Assembly: GCF_019720895.1 (NCBI RefSeq)
Contig: NZ_JAHKSH010000004.1
Location: 310,001 to 374,000 of the forward strand
Length of the DNA: 64,000 nt
Source of the DNA: Microbacterium salitolerans
GTDB taxonomy: Bacteria > Actinomycetota > Actinomycetes > Actinomycetales > Microbacteriaceae
Direction: 5' to 3'
Position 1 is the stretch's first letter; the number at the start of each line of letters is the position of its first letter. Under the pieces are notes generated by a model that saw only the letters and a program-made list of their open reading frames with translations, was not told where the DNA came from and searched no databases. The position numbers and the translations under genes are program-made. Positions 8,787 to 17,337 of the stretch are shown in pieces.

Positions 8787-9790
8787 CGGACCCTGCTCCG
8801 CACCCCGCCGCACCCACCGCCCCCGCCGTCTCCCTCGATCCCGACGCCGAGCGCCTGCGCGCCGCGATCGCCCGCGTGCGCGCGGAGGTCGGCAAAGCCG
8901 TCGTCGGGCAGGACGGCGCCGTGAGCGGTCTGCTCATCGCGCTGCTGAGCGACGGCCATGCCCTCCTCGAGGGAGTGCCGGGTGTCGCGAAGACGCTGCT
9001 CGTGCGCAGCTTCAGTCGCGCACTCGGCCTCGACACGAAGCGCGTGCAGTTCACACCCGACCTCATGCCCGGAGACGTGTCCGGATCCCTCGTCTACGAC
9101 GCGAAGACGGGCGAGTTCGAGTTCCGAGAGGGTCCGGTCTTCACGAACATCCTGCTGGCCGACGAGATCAACCGCACGCCTCCCAAGACGCAGTCGGCGC
9201 TCCTCGAGGCGATGGAGGAACGTCAGGTGTCGAGCGACGGCGTCACCCGCCCGCTCCCCGCCCCATTCCTCGTCGCGGCGACCCAGAACCCGATCGAGCA
9301 CGAGGGCACCTACACGCTGCCCGAAGCGCAGCTCGACCGGTTCCTCCTCAAGCTCACGATCCGCGTGCCGGAGCGCGACGCCGAAATCGACGTGCTGCGT
9401 CGCCACTCCACGGGATTCTCACCGCGCCGCCTCGACGCCGTCGAGGCGGCCGTGACGCCCGATGAGATCCTCGCGGCGCAGCGCTCCGTGCGGGAGGTCT
9501 CGGCGACGGACGACGTGCTCAGCTACATCGTCGACCTGGCGCGCGCGACCCGTCAGGCCGCGTCTGTCCAGGTCGGCGCGAGCCCCCGTGCCGCGACCGC
9601 GCTGCTCTCCGCGGCGAAGTCCTGGGCGTGGCTGTCCGGGTATCCCGCGATCACGCCCGACCACGTGCAGGCCATGCTGACGCCCGTCTGGCGCCACCGG
9701 ATCCTGCTGCGCCCCGACGCGGAGATCGAGGGCGTCGCGGTCGACTCGGTGCTGGCCTCGGTGCTGCGCCAGACCGCCGTCCCGCGCTGA
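8783..9790 (+). CDS. MoxR family AAA+ ATPase
   Basis: The 335-residue MoxR-type ATPase has Walker A GVPGVAKTLL (around residues 63-72) and Walker B NILLADEINR. The sensor/arginine-finger region is ATQNPIEHEGTYTLPEAQ, and a C-terminal lid domain is present. MoxR ATPases act as chaperones for maturation of partner proteins, commonly a von Willebrand-like DUF58 protein encoded next door. That is the case here, with the DUF58 gene starting 12 bp downstream. The ATG overlaps the previous gene's stop. All motifs are intact. Confidence 0.92.
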   Translation: MTDPAPHPAAPTAPAVSLDPDAERLRAAIARVRAEVGKAVVGQDGAVSGLLIALLSDGHALLEGVPGVAKTLLVRSFSRALGLDTKRVQFTPDLMPGDVSGSLVYDAKTGEFEFREGPVFTNILLADEINRTPPKTQSALLEAMEERQVSSDGVTRPLPAPFLVAATQNPIEHEGTYTLPEAQLDRFLLKLTIRVPERDAEIDVLRRHSTGFSPRRLDAVEAAVTPDEILAAQRSVREVSATDDVLSYIVDLARATRQAASVQVGASPRAATALLSAAKSWAWLSGYPAITPDHVQAMLTPVWRHRILLRPDAEIEGVAVDSVLASVLRQTAVPR

Positions 9791-9802
9791 CCGGCCCCCG
9801 TC

Positions 9803-11113
9803 GTGTTCCTCTCCGGTCGCTTCCCGCTGCTCGTGGCCACGGGCGCGCTCCCCGTCGTGCTGCTCAGCACAGTCGGGGTGAGCCCGTGGATGACACTCGC
9901 CCTGTGGATCATCGCGTGCGTCGCCGTGCTCGCAGTCGATGTCCTCGCCGCCCCCCGCCCGTCGGACCTGCGCGTCGCGCGCGACGTCCCGGCCCGAGCG
10001 AAGCTCGGCGACACGGTGCGCACACGTCTGCAGCTCATCAACATGGGCACGCGCACGGTGCGCGCGCGTGTGCGCGACGCCTGGCAGCCGACGGCGCAGC
10101 CGCCGGCGTCACGCGCGCGCGTCACGATCCCGCCGCACGAGTCGCGCATCCTCGACAGCCCGCTGGTCCCGCGCCGCCGCGGCGAGCTGCGCAGCGAGTT
10201 CGCGACCGTCAGGATCCTCGGTCCCCTCGGGTTCGCGGGGCGCCAGGCGAACATCGTCGCGGTCGGCGCCGTGCGGATCCTCCCCCCGTTCCGCGCCAGA
10301 CGACACCTCGCGAGCCGTGTGCAGCGCCTGCGCGAGCTCGACGGATCCACGTCGCTGCAGGTGCGCGGACAGGGAACGGAGTTCGACTCGCTCCGCGAGT
10401 ACGTGCGCGGCGACGACGTGCGCTCGATCGACTGGCGCGCGACGGCTCGCGCCGCGACGACGATGCTGCGCACGTGGCGCCCGGAGCGCGACCGTCATGT
10501 GACGATCCTCATCGACACGGGCCGCACCGCCGCCGCGCGCGTCGGCGATGAGACGCGCCTCGACGCCACGTTCGAAGCGGCGCTGCTGCTCGCAGCGCTG
10601 GCGAACCGCGCCGGCGACCACGTGCATGTCCTCGCGTACGACCGGGTCGTCCGGGCGCGCGTGACCGGCGTCGACGGCGCACGCCTGCTGCCGGAGATCA
10701 CCGACGCTCTCGCGGGCGTCGAGGCGCAGCTCATCGACACCGACTGGGATCACGCGTTCGACGAGGCCCGTCGGCTGGCGCGCCGTCCGAGCCTCGTCGT
10801 CGTGCTCACGGCGCAGGAGTCGCTCGCGTCCTCGCGCGGCTTCCTGACCAGGCTCTCAGCCCTCTCCGGAGGAGCGACGACCGTGCTCGTCGGTACCGTG
10901 ACCGATGCGGCGCTCGCCGACGCGGCCAGGGAGGGCGGATCCGTCACCGACCTGTACCGCGCCGCCGCCGCTGAGGCGACGCAGCAGGACGCCGAGCGCG
11001 TCGCACGGGCGATGTCGCGGGCCGGCGCCGAGTCACTCGCCGACACTCCGGAGGCGCTCCCTCCGCGCATCGCGGACCGCTACCTCGCGCTGAAGAAGGC
11101 CGGACGCCTGTAG
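9803..11113 (+). CDS. DUF58 domain-containing protein (MoxR partner)
   Basis: This 436-residue protein has two short N-terminal hydrophobic helices. Its conserved DUF58 core has the motif LREYVRGDDVRSIDWRATAR, followed by a vWA-like region containing VTILIDTGRT. DUF58 proteins are the usual partners of MoxR ATPases. Translation starts at GTG 9803, 12 bp after the MoxR stop, and this is the last gene of the five-gene operon. Its TAG stop is the first part of a GC hairpin (11113-11131) that may end transcription. Confidence 0.87.
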   Translation: MFLSGRFPLLVATGALPVVLLSTVGVSPWMTLALWIIACVAVLAVDVLAAPRPSDLRVARDVPARAKLGDTVRTRLQLINMGTRTVRARVRDAWQPTAQPPASRARVTIPPHESRILDSPLVPRRRGELRSEFATVRILGPLGFAGRQANIVAVGAVRILPPFRARRHLASRVQRLRELDGSTSLQVRGQGTEFDSLREYVRGDDVRSIDWRATARAATTMLRTWRPERDRHVTILIDTGRTAAARVGDETRLDATFEAALLLAALANRAGDHVHVLAYDRVVRARVTGVDGARLLPEITDALAGVEAQLIDTDWDHAFDEARRLARRPSLVVVLTAQESLASSRGFLTRLSALSGGATTVLVGTVTDAALADAAREGGSVTDLYRAAAAEATQQDAERVARAMSRAGAESLADTPEALPPRIADRYLALKKAGRL

Positions 11114-11131
11114 CCGCGCGTCACGCGCGGC
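11113..11131 (+). terminator. Candidate GC-rich hairpin at the end of the MoxR/DUF58 operon
   Basis: Eight-base arms GCCGCGCG and CGCGCGGC enclose a TCA loop immediately at the DUF58 stop codon. No T tract follows, so termination would be of the weak, GC-only type reported in actinobacteria. The 173-bp gap to the next gene otherwise holds its leader and nothing else I recognise. Confidence 0.5.
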
Positions 11132-11262
11132 AGCATGCACAGCCCACTCACATCGAACTCACCGGAGACATGGAGTCTCTGATAGCGTGACGGCGAATCA
11201 TCACCAGATGACGTGCCACCTGGGGGCGGGAACGGCACACGCCGCAGCGCTCGTTCGGTTCT

Positions 11263-11281
11263 CTCCCTCGGGTTCAGGGAG
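11263..11281 (+). promoter_or_regulatory. Hairpin that would hide the ribosome binding site of the DUF11 surface protein
   Basis: CTCCCT (11263-11268) and AGGGAG (11276-11281) are perfect reverse complements separated by 7 bases. The right arm is the Shine-Dalgarno (AGGGAGG) of the gene starting at 11287. If formed, the stem would block initiation. Complementarity to a Shine-Dalgarno can arise by chance, so regulation is only a possibility. Confidence 0.4.
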
Positions 11282-11286
11282 GAACG

Positions 11287-14200
11287 ATGAGAACTGCCGC
11301 CCCGCGAACGAACCGAGCGGCCAGATCGCGTCATGTGGCGTGGTTGGCGATGGCGACGCTGGTGGGCGGGCTGCTCACCGCCGTCGGCGTCGTCGCTCCC
11401 GCTCCGCCCGCCGCCGCGACGTTCGCGGAGGGAGGCGAGGGCCGCTTCATCGGTGCCATCGACTGGTTCGACATGGGCAGTGACGGCATCGTCATCCCCG
11501 CGGAGGGCGCCACCCGCAGCAATACCCGCACGATCGGCGAGCACGAGCTCGTGACCACGTGCACCGTCACGCCGATCAGCGGGAACATCCAGACCTATCG
11601 GTCGGGAGACTACCGCGGCGACGGCTTCGACAACCTCTACAACATCGGCGGCGCAGACGACCCGTTCGACCCCAACGACGACGGCGCGGCGAACCCCAAC
11701 ACGCTCGTCACGGGCATCCGCAACTCCGACAACAACTCGACCGTCGAGTTCGACTTCTCCTGTGAGGTCACGTTCGACGGGGCGCCCCTCGAGATCGGCG
11801 GGCTCGTCTTCGCCGATGCCGAGAGCTCGAACCTCGATCAGGGCGAGTACGTCGCGGCGACGACGGACCAGGATGTCAGCTGGCGTGTCATCGACCGCTA
11901 CCGCAACTGCGACACCTCCGTGCTGGCCTGGCTCGAGAACGACCGCCTGCAGCTCGGCCCCGACGGCACGCAGTGCAGCGAGGTCAACAACTCGAACGGA
12001 CCGCTCGCGATCGGCTTCATGGAAGGCGCCACGAGCGCGACCGTCGACCTGCACGGCGGCGGCTTCAGCGCGGTCTCCGTCGGCGTGATGCTGCAGTCCG
12101 ACTTCGGCGACGCGCCTGAGAGCTACGGAATGGCTGGCGCCATCGTCGAGCCCGCGTGGGAGGGCGGCGAGATCGCCCCGAACACGCTGGAGACCCAGGT
12201 CAACGTGTCAGAAGAGTCGTTCGAGCTGGGGCAGCCGATTGCCCCGCCGATCGGCCTCGGCGAGCTCATCGACTCCGACGCCACCTACCACGCCAGCGAC
12301 GATGCGACGGGCGACGACGTCACGAGCAGCGCCGACGAGGACGCCATCGACTCGCCGGCCGCCTTCGACACCTCGTGGGGCGAGACGGTGACTCAGGACG
12401 TGGTCTGTCGCAGCGATGACGCCAATCCGGGATACGTCACCGGGTGGATCGACTGGAACGCGAATGGCGCCTTCGACGACGGCGAGGCCTCCGACACGGT
12501 CGCGTGCGACGCCGGCACGGCCACGCTGACCTGGACCGTGCCCGACGACGCCGTCGACTCGCTCGAGGACTCCCCCTCCTTCCTGCGTCTGCGCATCGCC
12601 CCGAACGAGACGGCCTCCGCCGACCCCACCGGCATCGTCCAGGGGGGCGAGGTCGAGGACCACCAGGTCATCGTCGACGTTCCCAATCCCGGGCTGACGA
12701 TCCAGAAGTCCGCCGATCCCGCCGGCCCGGTGGTTCCGGGCGACAGCGTCGACTACACCATCACCGTCGAGAACACCGGCGAGGTCGACTACACGTCAGA
12801 CGAACCGGCCGCGTTCACGGACGACCTCAGCGACGTCCTCGACGACGCGATCTACAACGACGACGCCGACGCCGACATCGGCACCACGTCCTACGCGGCG
12901 CCCGAGCTCTCCTGGTCCGGGCCGCTCGCGGTGGGCGAGACGGCGACCATCACCTACAGCGCCACCGTGAACGATCCCCTCTCCGGCGATGCGACTCTCG
13001 CGAACACGGTGGTGGGCCCGCCCGAGTCGAACTGCGCCGACGGCTCCGAGGATCCCGACTGCTCGACGGACGTCCTCGTCCGGGATCTCGTGATCGCGAA
13101 GACGGCGAACCCCACGGGTGAGGTGATCCCAGGCGACACGGTCACGTACACCGTGACTGTTGCGAACCCCGGCGCCGGTGCCTACACCGCCGACGACCCC
13201 GCCGCGTTCGCCGATGATCTGACCGACGTCCTGGACGACGCGACCTACAACGACGACGGCGCGGCCGACATCGGCGAGGTGACGTACACCGCACCCGATC
13301 TGACCTGGTCCGGCCCGCTCGCCGGCGGGGAGTCGGCGACGATCACGTACTCCGTCACGGTCGAGGACCCGGCCACGACCGAGGGCGACGGCACTCTCGA
13401 CAACGCCGTCGTGGGGCCGCCCGAGTCGAACTGCCTCGACGGCACGGAGGAGGACTGCAACGTCCCGAATCCGGTTCGCGCGCTCCACCTCGAGAAGACG
13501 TCCGACGGCGACGGCGACGCCGTCCCCGGCGAGACGGTGACATACACGATCGCCGTCGAGAACACCGGCAGCGTCCCGTACACCGAGGACGCCCCCGCGA
13601 CGTTCGACGACGACCTCACCGAGGTCCTCGACGACGCGACCTTCGGCGATGCCTCGGCCGACATCGGCGAGACGACGTACGCCGAGCCCATCCTCTCGTG
13701 GTCGGGTCCCCTCGCACCGGGCGAGATCGCGACCGTCACCTACACCGTCACCGTCAACGACCCGCCGAGCGGCGACGGCAGCATGTTCAACGTCGTGCTC
13801 GGACCCGAGGAGTCCAACTGCACCGACCCGGCGTCGAACGACCCCGACTGCGTCGAACCCGACCCGATCCGCGAGCTCGAGATCACCAAGACCTCGAACG
13901 CGGCCGACGAGGTGCTCCCGGGCGACACCGTCACCTACACGGTCGAGGTCACCAACACCGGCGAGGTCCCCTACACGTCGGACGCGCCGGCCACGTTCGC
14001 GGACGACCTCACGGAGGTCCTCGACGACGCGGCATTCGATGACGACGCGACAGCCGACATCGGCACGGTCTCGTACACCGAGCCCGCGCTGTCGTGGTCC
14101 GGCGCCCTCGAGCCCGGGCAGACCGCGACGATCACCTATTCCGTGACCGTCGACGACCCGATCTCCGGAGACGGCGCCCTCACCAATGCTGTCGTCGGCC

Positions 14201-16803
14201 CGCCCGAATCCAACTGCGACGAGGGCACCGAACCCGAGTGCTCCACCGTCGTCCCCGTGAAGGCTCTGGAGATCGTCAAGACCGCCGAGCCGAGCGGATC
14301 CGTCGCTCCGGGCGAGACCGTGACGTACACGGTCGAGGTCACCAACACCGGCCAGGCCGCCTACACGGAGGACGCCCCGGCGACCTTCGCGGACGACCTG
14401 ACCGAGGTCCTCGACGACGCGACCTTCGACGACGACGCGACCGCCGACATCGGCACCACCGCGTACGCCGAGCCCACGCTGTCCTGGTCCGGCGCCCTCG
14501 AGCCCGGGCAGACCGCGACCATCACATACTCCGTGACCGTCACCGACCCGCTCTCGGGAGACGGCACCCTCACCAACGCCGTCGTCGGTCCGCCCGAGTC
14601 CAACTGCGACGAGGGCACCGAACCCGAGTGCTCCACCGTCGACCCGATCCGCGAGCTCGAGATCGCCAAGACCTCCGCCCCCGAAGGCGAGGTGATTCCG
14701 GGCGCCGACGTGACCTACACGATCGAGGTCACGAACACGGGCCAGGCGCCCTACACGGAGGATGCCCCAGCGACCTTCGCGGACGACCTGACCGAGGTCC
14801 TCGACGACGCCGCCTACAACGACGACGCGACCGCGGATATCGGAACGGCCTCGTACGCCGAGCCGACGCTCTCCTGGTCGGGAGCGCTCGATCCCGGCGA
14901 GACGGCGACGATCACCTATTCCGTGACGATCGACGACCCGCTCTCCGGAGACGGCACGCTGACGAATGCGATCGTCGGTCCGCCTGAATCCAACTGCGAC
15001 GAGGGCACGGAACCCGAGTGCTCCACCGTCGACCCGATCCGCGCGCTGCACCTCGAGAAGACGTCCGACGGCGACGGCGACGCCGTCCCCGGCGAGACGG
15101 TGACGTACACGATCGCCGTCGAGAACACCGGAGCCGTTCCCTACACTGACGAGGACCCCGCGACGTTCGACGACGACCTCACCGAGGTCCTCGACGACGC
15201 GACCTTCGGCGAGGCGTCGGCCGACATCGGCGAGACGGCATACGCCGAACCGACGCTCTCGTGGTCCGGCGCGCTCGCGCCCGGCGAGATCGCGACCGTC
15301 ACCTACACGGTCACGGTCAACGACCCTCCGACCGGAGACGGCGACCTGTTCAACGTCGTGATCGGCCCCGAGGAGTCCAACTGCACCGACCCGGTGTCGA
15401 CCGACCCCGACTGCATCGAACCCGACCCGATCCGCGGGCTCGCGATCGACAAGACGTCCGATGCCGGGGACGAGGTGCGTCCCGGCGACACGGTGACGTA
15501 CACGGTCGAGGTCACCAACACCGGGCAGGTGCCGTACACGGCCACGTCACCGGCGACGTTCACCGATGACCTCACCGAGGTGCTCGATGACGCCGCCTTC
15601 GACGACGACGCGACCGCCGACCTCGGCGAGGCGACGTACGACGAGCCGACGCTGTCGTGGTCGGGGGCTCTGGATCCGGGGGCGACCGCGACGATCACGT
15701 ACTCCGTGACGGTGAACGATCCGCTCTCCGGAAACGGCACCCTCACCAACGCCGTCGTCGGTCCGCCCGAGTCCAACTGCGACGAGGGCACCGAACCCGA
15801 GTGCTCCACCGTCGACCCGATCCGCGCGCTCGAGATCACCAAGACGGCCGACGCCGAGTCGTCCGTGCTCGCCGGTGACGTCGTCGAGTACACGATCGCC
15901 GTCACCAACGCGGGTCAGACGCCGTACACCGATGACGACCCGGCGCGCTTCACCGACGACCTCACCGAGGTCCTCGATGACGCGACGTTCGACGACGACG
16001 CGACCGCCGACATCGGCGAGGTGACGTACGACGAGCCGACGCTCTCGTGGTCCGGCTCCCTCGAGCCCGACCAGACGGCGACCGTCACATACTCGGTCAC
16101 GGTGAACAGCCCGGTCACGGGCGACGGCGAGCTCGTCAACGGCGTGGTCGGACCCGATTCGCACTGCGTCGAGGGAACCGAGGAGGGATGCTCGACCGAC
16201 GTCCCCGTGCGCGCATACGAGGTGGCCAAGACGAGCACCGCGACGCAGGAGAGTGAGGCGGGCGACGTCGTCGGCTACACCGTGACAGTGACCAATACGG
16301 GCGCGGCGGACTACACCGACGAGCAGCCCGCCACGATCATCGACGATCTCACCGAGGTGCTCGACGACGCGGCCTTCGACGGCGACGCCGAGGCGTCGGC
16401 CGGCGAGGTCTCGTACGCGGATCCGACGCTGACGTGGTCCGGTCCGCTCCCGGTCGGCGAGAGCGTGACGATCACGTACTCGGCGACGATCGACGACCCG
16501 CTGACCGGGGACGGCGTCCTCACCAACGTCGTGACCCCAGGCGAAGGCGACGGCGGGGCCTGCCTCGACGGCGACGACGCCAACTGCATGACGACGACGG
16601 AGCTCGCGCCCGCGCCGGAACCGACCCCGACGCCTGTGCCGACGCCGGAGCCGACCGAGCCGCCCGCGCCGACCCCGTCGGATCCCGACCTGCCCGCAAC
16701 GGGCCTGCCGGGCGGCACCGGGCTGACGGCGCTGGCCGCGCTGCTCATCCTGCTCGGCGGATCCGCACTGATCGCCATGAACAGGCGGCGCCAGCTGCAG
16801 TGA
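11287..16803 (+). CDS. Giant LPxTG-anchored surface protein with ten DUF11 repeats
   Basis: The 1838-residue protein has a signal peptide (cleavage near residue 44, after PPAAA). A CshA-like N-terminal region follows (from about 45), then a GEVED-type domain (about 270-465; GWIDWNANGAFDDGE and GGEVEDH). Ten DUF11 repeats of 129-132 residues start at about residues 470, 601, 733, 864, 994, 1124, 1254, 1385, 1515 and 1644. After a Pro-rich spacer come the sortase signal LPATG (1802-1806), a transmembrane helix and the tail MNRRRQLQ. Each repeat ends in a short loop with two Cys, probably a disulfide. It is very acidic. Likely role: a stalk or adhesin covalently attached to peptidoglycan. No sortase gene is in the window. 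The ATG follows AGGGAGGAACG. Confidence 0.9.
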   Translation: MRTAAPRTNRAARSRHVAWLAMATLVGGLLTAVGVVAPAPPAAATFAEGGEGRFIGAIDWFDMGSDGIVIPAEGATRSNTRTIGEHELVTTCTVTPISGNIQTYRSGDYRGDGFDNLYNIGGADDPFDPNDDGAANPNTLVTGIRNSDNNSTVEFDFSCEVTFDGAPLEIGGLVFADAESSNLDQGEYVAATTDQDVSWRVIDRYRNCDTSVLAWLENDRLQLGPDGTQCSEVNNSNGPLAIGFMEGATSATVDLHGGGFSAVSVGVMLQSDFGDAPESYGMAGAIVEPAWEGGEIAPNTLETQVNVSEESFELGQPIAPPIGLGELIDSDATYHASDDATGDDVTSSADEDAIDSPAAFDTSWGETVTQDVVCRSDDANPGYVTGWIDWNANGAFDDGEASDTVACDAGTATLTWTVPDDAVDSLEDSPSFLRLRIAPNETASADPTGIVQGGEVEDHQVIVDVPNPGLTIQKSADPAGPVVPGDSVDYTITVENTGEVDYTSDEPAAFTDDLSDVLDDAIYNDDADADIGTTSYAAPELSWSGPLAVGETATITYSATVNDPLSGDATLANTVVGPPESNCADGSEDPDCSTDVLVRDLVIAKTANPTGEVIPGDTVTYTVTVANPGAGAYTADDPAAFADDLTDVLDDATYNDDGAADIGEVTYTAPDLTWSGPLAGGESATITYSVTVEDPATTEGDGTLDNAVVGPPESNCLDGTEEDCNVPNPVRALHLEKTSDGDGDAVPGETVTYTIAVENTGSVPYTEDAPATFDDDLTEVLDDATFGDASADIGETTYAEPILSWSGPLAPGEIATVTYTVTVNDPPSGDGSMFNVVLGPEESNCTDPASNDPDCVEPDPIRELEITKTSNAADEVLPGDTVTYTVEVTNTGEVPYTSDAPATFADDLTEVLDDAAFDDDATADIGTVSYTEPALSWSGALEPGQTATITYSVTVDDPISGDGALTNAVVGPPESNCDEGTEPECSTVVPVKALEIVKTAEPSGSVAPGETVTYTVEVTNTGQAAYTEDAPATFADDLTEVLDDATFDDDATADIGTTAYAEPTLSWSGALEPGQTATITYSVTVTDPLSGDGTLTNAVVGPPESNCDEGTEPECSTVDPIRELEIAKTSAPEGEVIPGADVTYTIEVTNTGQAPYTEDAPATFADDLTEVLDDAAYNDDATADIGTASYAEPTLSWSGALDPGETATITYSVTIDDPLSGDGTLTNAIVGPPESNCDEGTEPECSTVDPIRALHLEKTSDGDGDAVPGETVTYTIAVENTGAVPYTDEDPATFDDDLTEVLDDATFGEASADIGETAYAEPTLSWSGALAPGEIATVTYTVTVNDPPTGDGDLFNVVIGPEESNCTDPVSTDPDCIEPDPIRGLAIDKTSDAGDEVRPGDTVTYTVEVTNTGQVPYTATSPATFTDDLTEVLDDAAFDDDATADLGEATYDEPTLSWSGALDPGATATITYSVTVNDPLSGNGTLTNAVVGPPESNCDEGTEPECSTVDPIRALEITKTADAESSVLAGDVVEYTIAVTNAGQTPYTDDDPARFTDDLTEVLDDATFDDDATADIGEVTYDEPTLSWSGSLEPDQTATVTYSVTVNSPVTGDGELVNGVVGPDSHCVEGTEEGCSTDVPVRAYEVAKTSTATQESEAGDVVGYTVTVTNTGAADYTDEQPATIIDDLTEVLDDAAFDGDAEASAGEVSYADPTLTWSGPLPVGESVTITYSATIDDPLTGDGVLTNVVTPGEGDGGACLDGDDANCMTTTELAPAPEPTPTPVPTPEPTEPPAPTPSDPDLPATGLPGGTGLTALAALLILLGGSALIAMNRRRQLQ
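12694..16608 (+). repeat. Ten tandem DUF11 repeats of about 390 bp
   Basis: Repeat units begin at about 12694, 13087, 13483, 13876, 14266, 14656, 15046, 15439, 15829 and 16216. Units 4 to 6, 8 and 9 are close copies at DNA level. Units 3 and 7 form a second subtype (LHLEKTSDGDGD) exactly 1563 bp apart, which suggests duplication of a four-unit block. Such repeats could change copy number by recombination. Confidence 0.9.
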
Positions 16804-16812
16804 GCCGGCCTC

Positions 16813-16850
16813 ACCGCGGGGCACCTGTGATCGCACAGGTGCCCCGCGGT
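16813..16850 (+). terminator. Strong intrinsic terminator after the DUF11 gene
   Basis: A perfect 17-bp stem (arms 16813-16829 and 16834-16850) with an ATCG loop is followed by TCTTTCTT. It starts 9 bp after the TGA of the surface protein gene and directly abuts the fur promoter, so it insulates fur from read-through. Confidence 0.92.
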
Positions 16851-16856
16851 CTTTCT

Positions 16857-16893
16857 TGTCGCGAACGATTCAGAACAAGATAGGATCGTTCAG
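16857..16893 (+). promoter_or_regulatory. fur promoter with overlapping inverted repeat; leaderless start
   Basis: A -35-like TTGTCG (16857-16862) and -10 TAGGAT (16881-16886) are 18 bp apart. Transcription would then start at or one base before the ATG at 16894, and there is no Shine-Dalgarno. GAACGAT (16863-16869) and ATCGTTC (16885-16891) form a perfect 7-bp inverted repeat across the -10, a plausible autoregulatory operator. Confidence 0.6.
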
Positions 16894-17331
16894 ATGACCG
16901 TGACCTCTCCCCCGGCCCACACCGCAGCGGATCTGCTCCGCGGTGCGGGCCTGCGCGTCACGGCACAGCGCACGGCTGTTCTCGACGCGCTCGCGGCGCA
17001 CCCGCACGCGGCCGTCGACGAGCTGCACGAGCACGTGCAGGGGCGGATCCCCGGCGTCGCCCTCCAGACGGTGCACGGCATCATGAACGACCTCACGGAG
17101 GCGCGGATCGCGCAGCGCGTGAGCCTTCCCGGCGCCGCGAGCGCCCTCTACGAGCTCGCGAAGGCCGACAACCACCACCACCTGCAGTGCGTCGTGTGCG
17201 GACGCGTCGAAGACGTCGAGTGCGCCGTCGGCGAGGCGCCGTGCCTGCACCCGAGCCACACCCACGGCATGCGCGTGCTCGAGGCGAACGTCACCTTCCG
17301 CGCCATCTGCGCAGCCTGCGACGCAGCCTGA
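16894..17331 (+). CDS. Fur family transcriptional regulator (FurA/PerR-like)
   Basis: This Fur-family repressor of 145 residues has an N-terminal winged helix (RVTAQRTAVLDAL; recognition helix GVALQTVHGIMNDL). The C-terminal dimerisation domain carries metal ligands HHHLQCVVCG (His94-96, Cys99, Cys102) and a second pair Cys139/Cys142 (CAAC). Both structural zinc pairs are present. The usual QTVY of the recognition helix reads QTVH here. In many actinobacteria such genes precede katG, but no catalase is nearby and the next gene is convergent. The ligand (iron, manganese or peroxide via metal oxidation) cannot be decided from sequence. Confidence 0.88.
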   Translation: MTVTSPPAHTAADLLRGAGLRVTAQRTAVLDALAAHPHAAVDELHEHVQGRIPGVALQTVHGIMNDLTEARIAQRVSLPGAASALYELAKADNHHHLQCVVCGRVEDVECAVGEAPCLHPSHTHGMRVLEANVTFRAICAACDAA

Positions 17332-17337
17332 GCCCCG

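Noticed and set aside
12796-15051. 751-residue open frame antisense to the DUF11 gene
   Set aside because: It is a shadow of the repeated GC-rich coding sequence, periodic with it, with no ribosome binding site or known domain.
12694-16608. Repeat array considered as a CRISPR
   Set aside because: Repeats are about 390 bp, in frame and encode DUF11 domains; no short repeats with unique spacers exist here.
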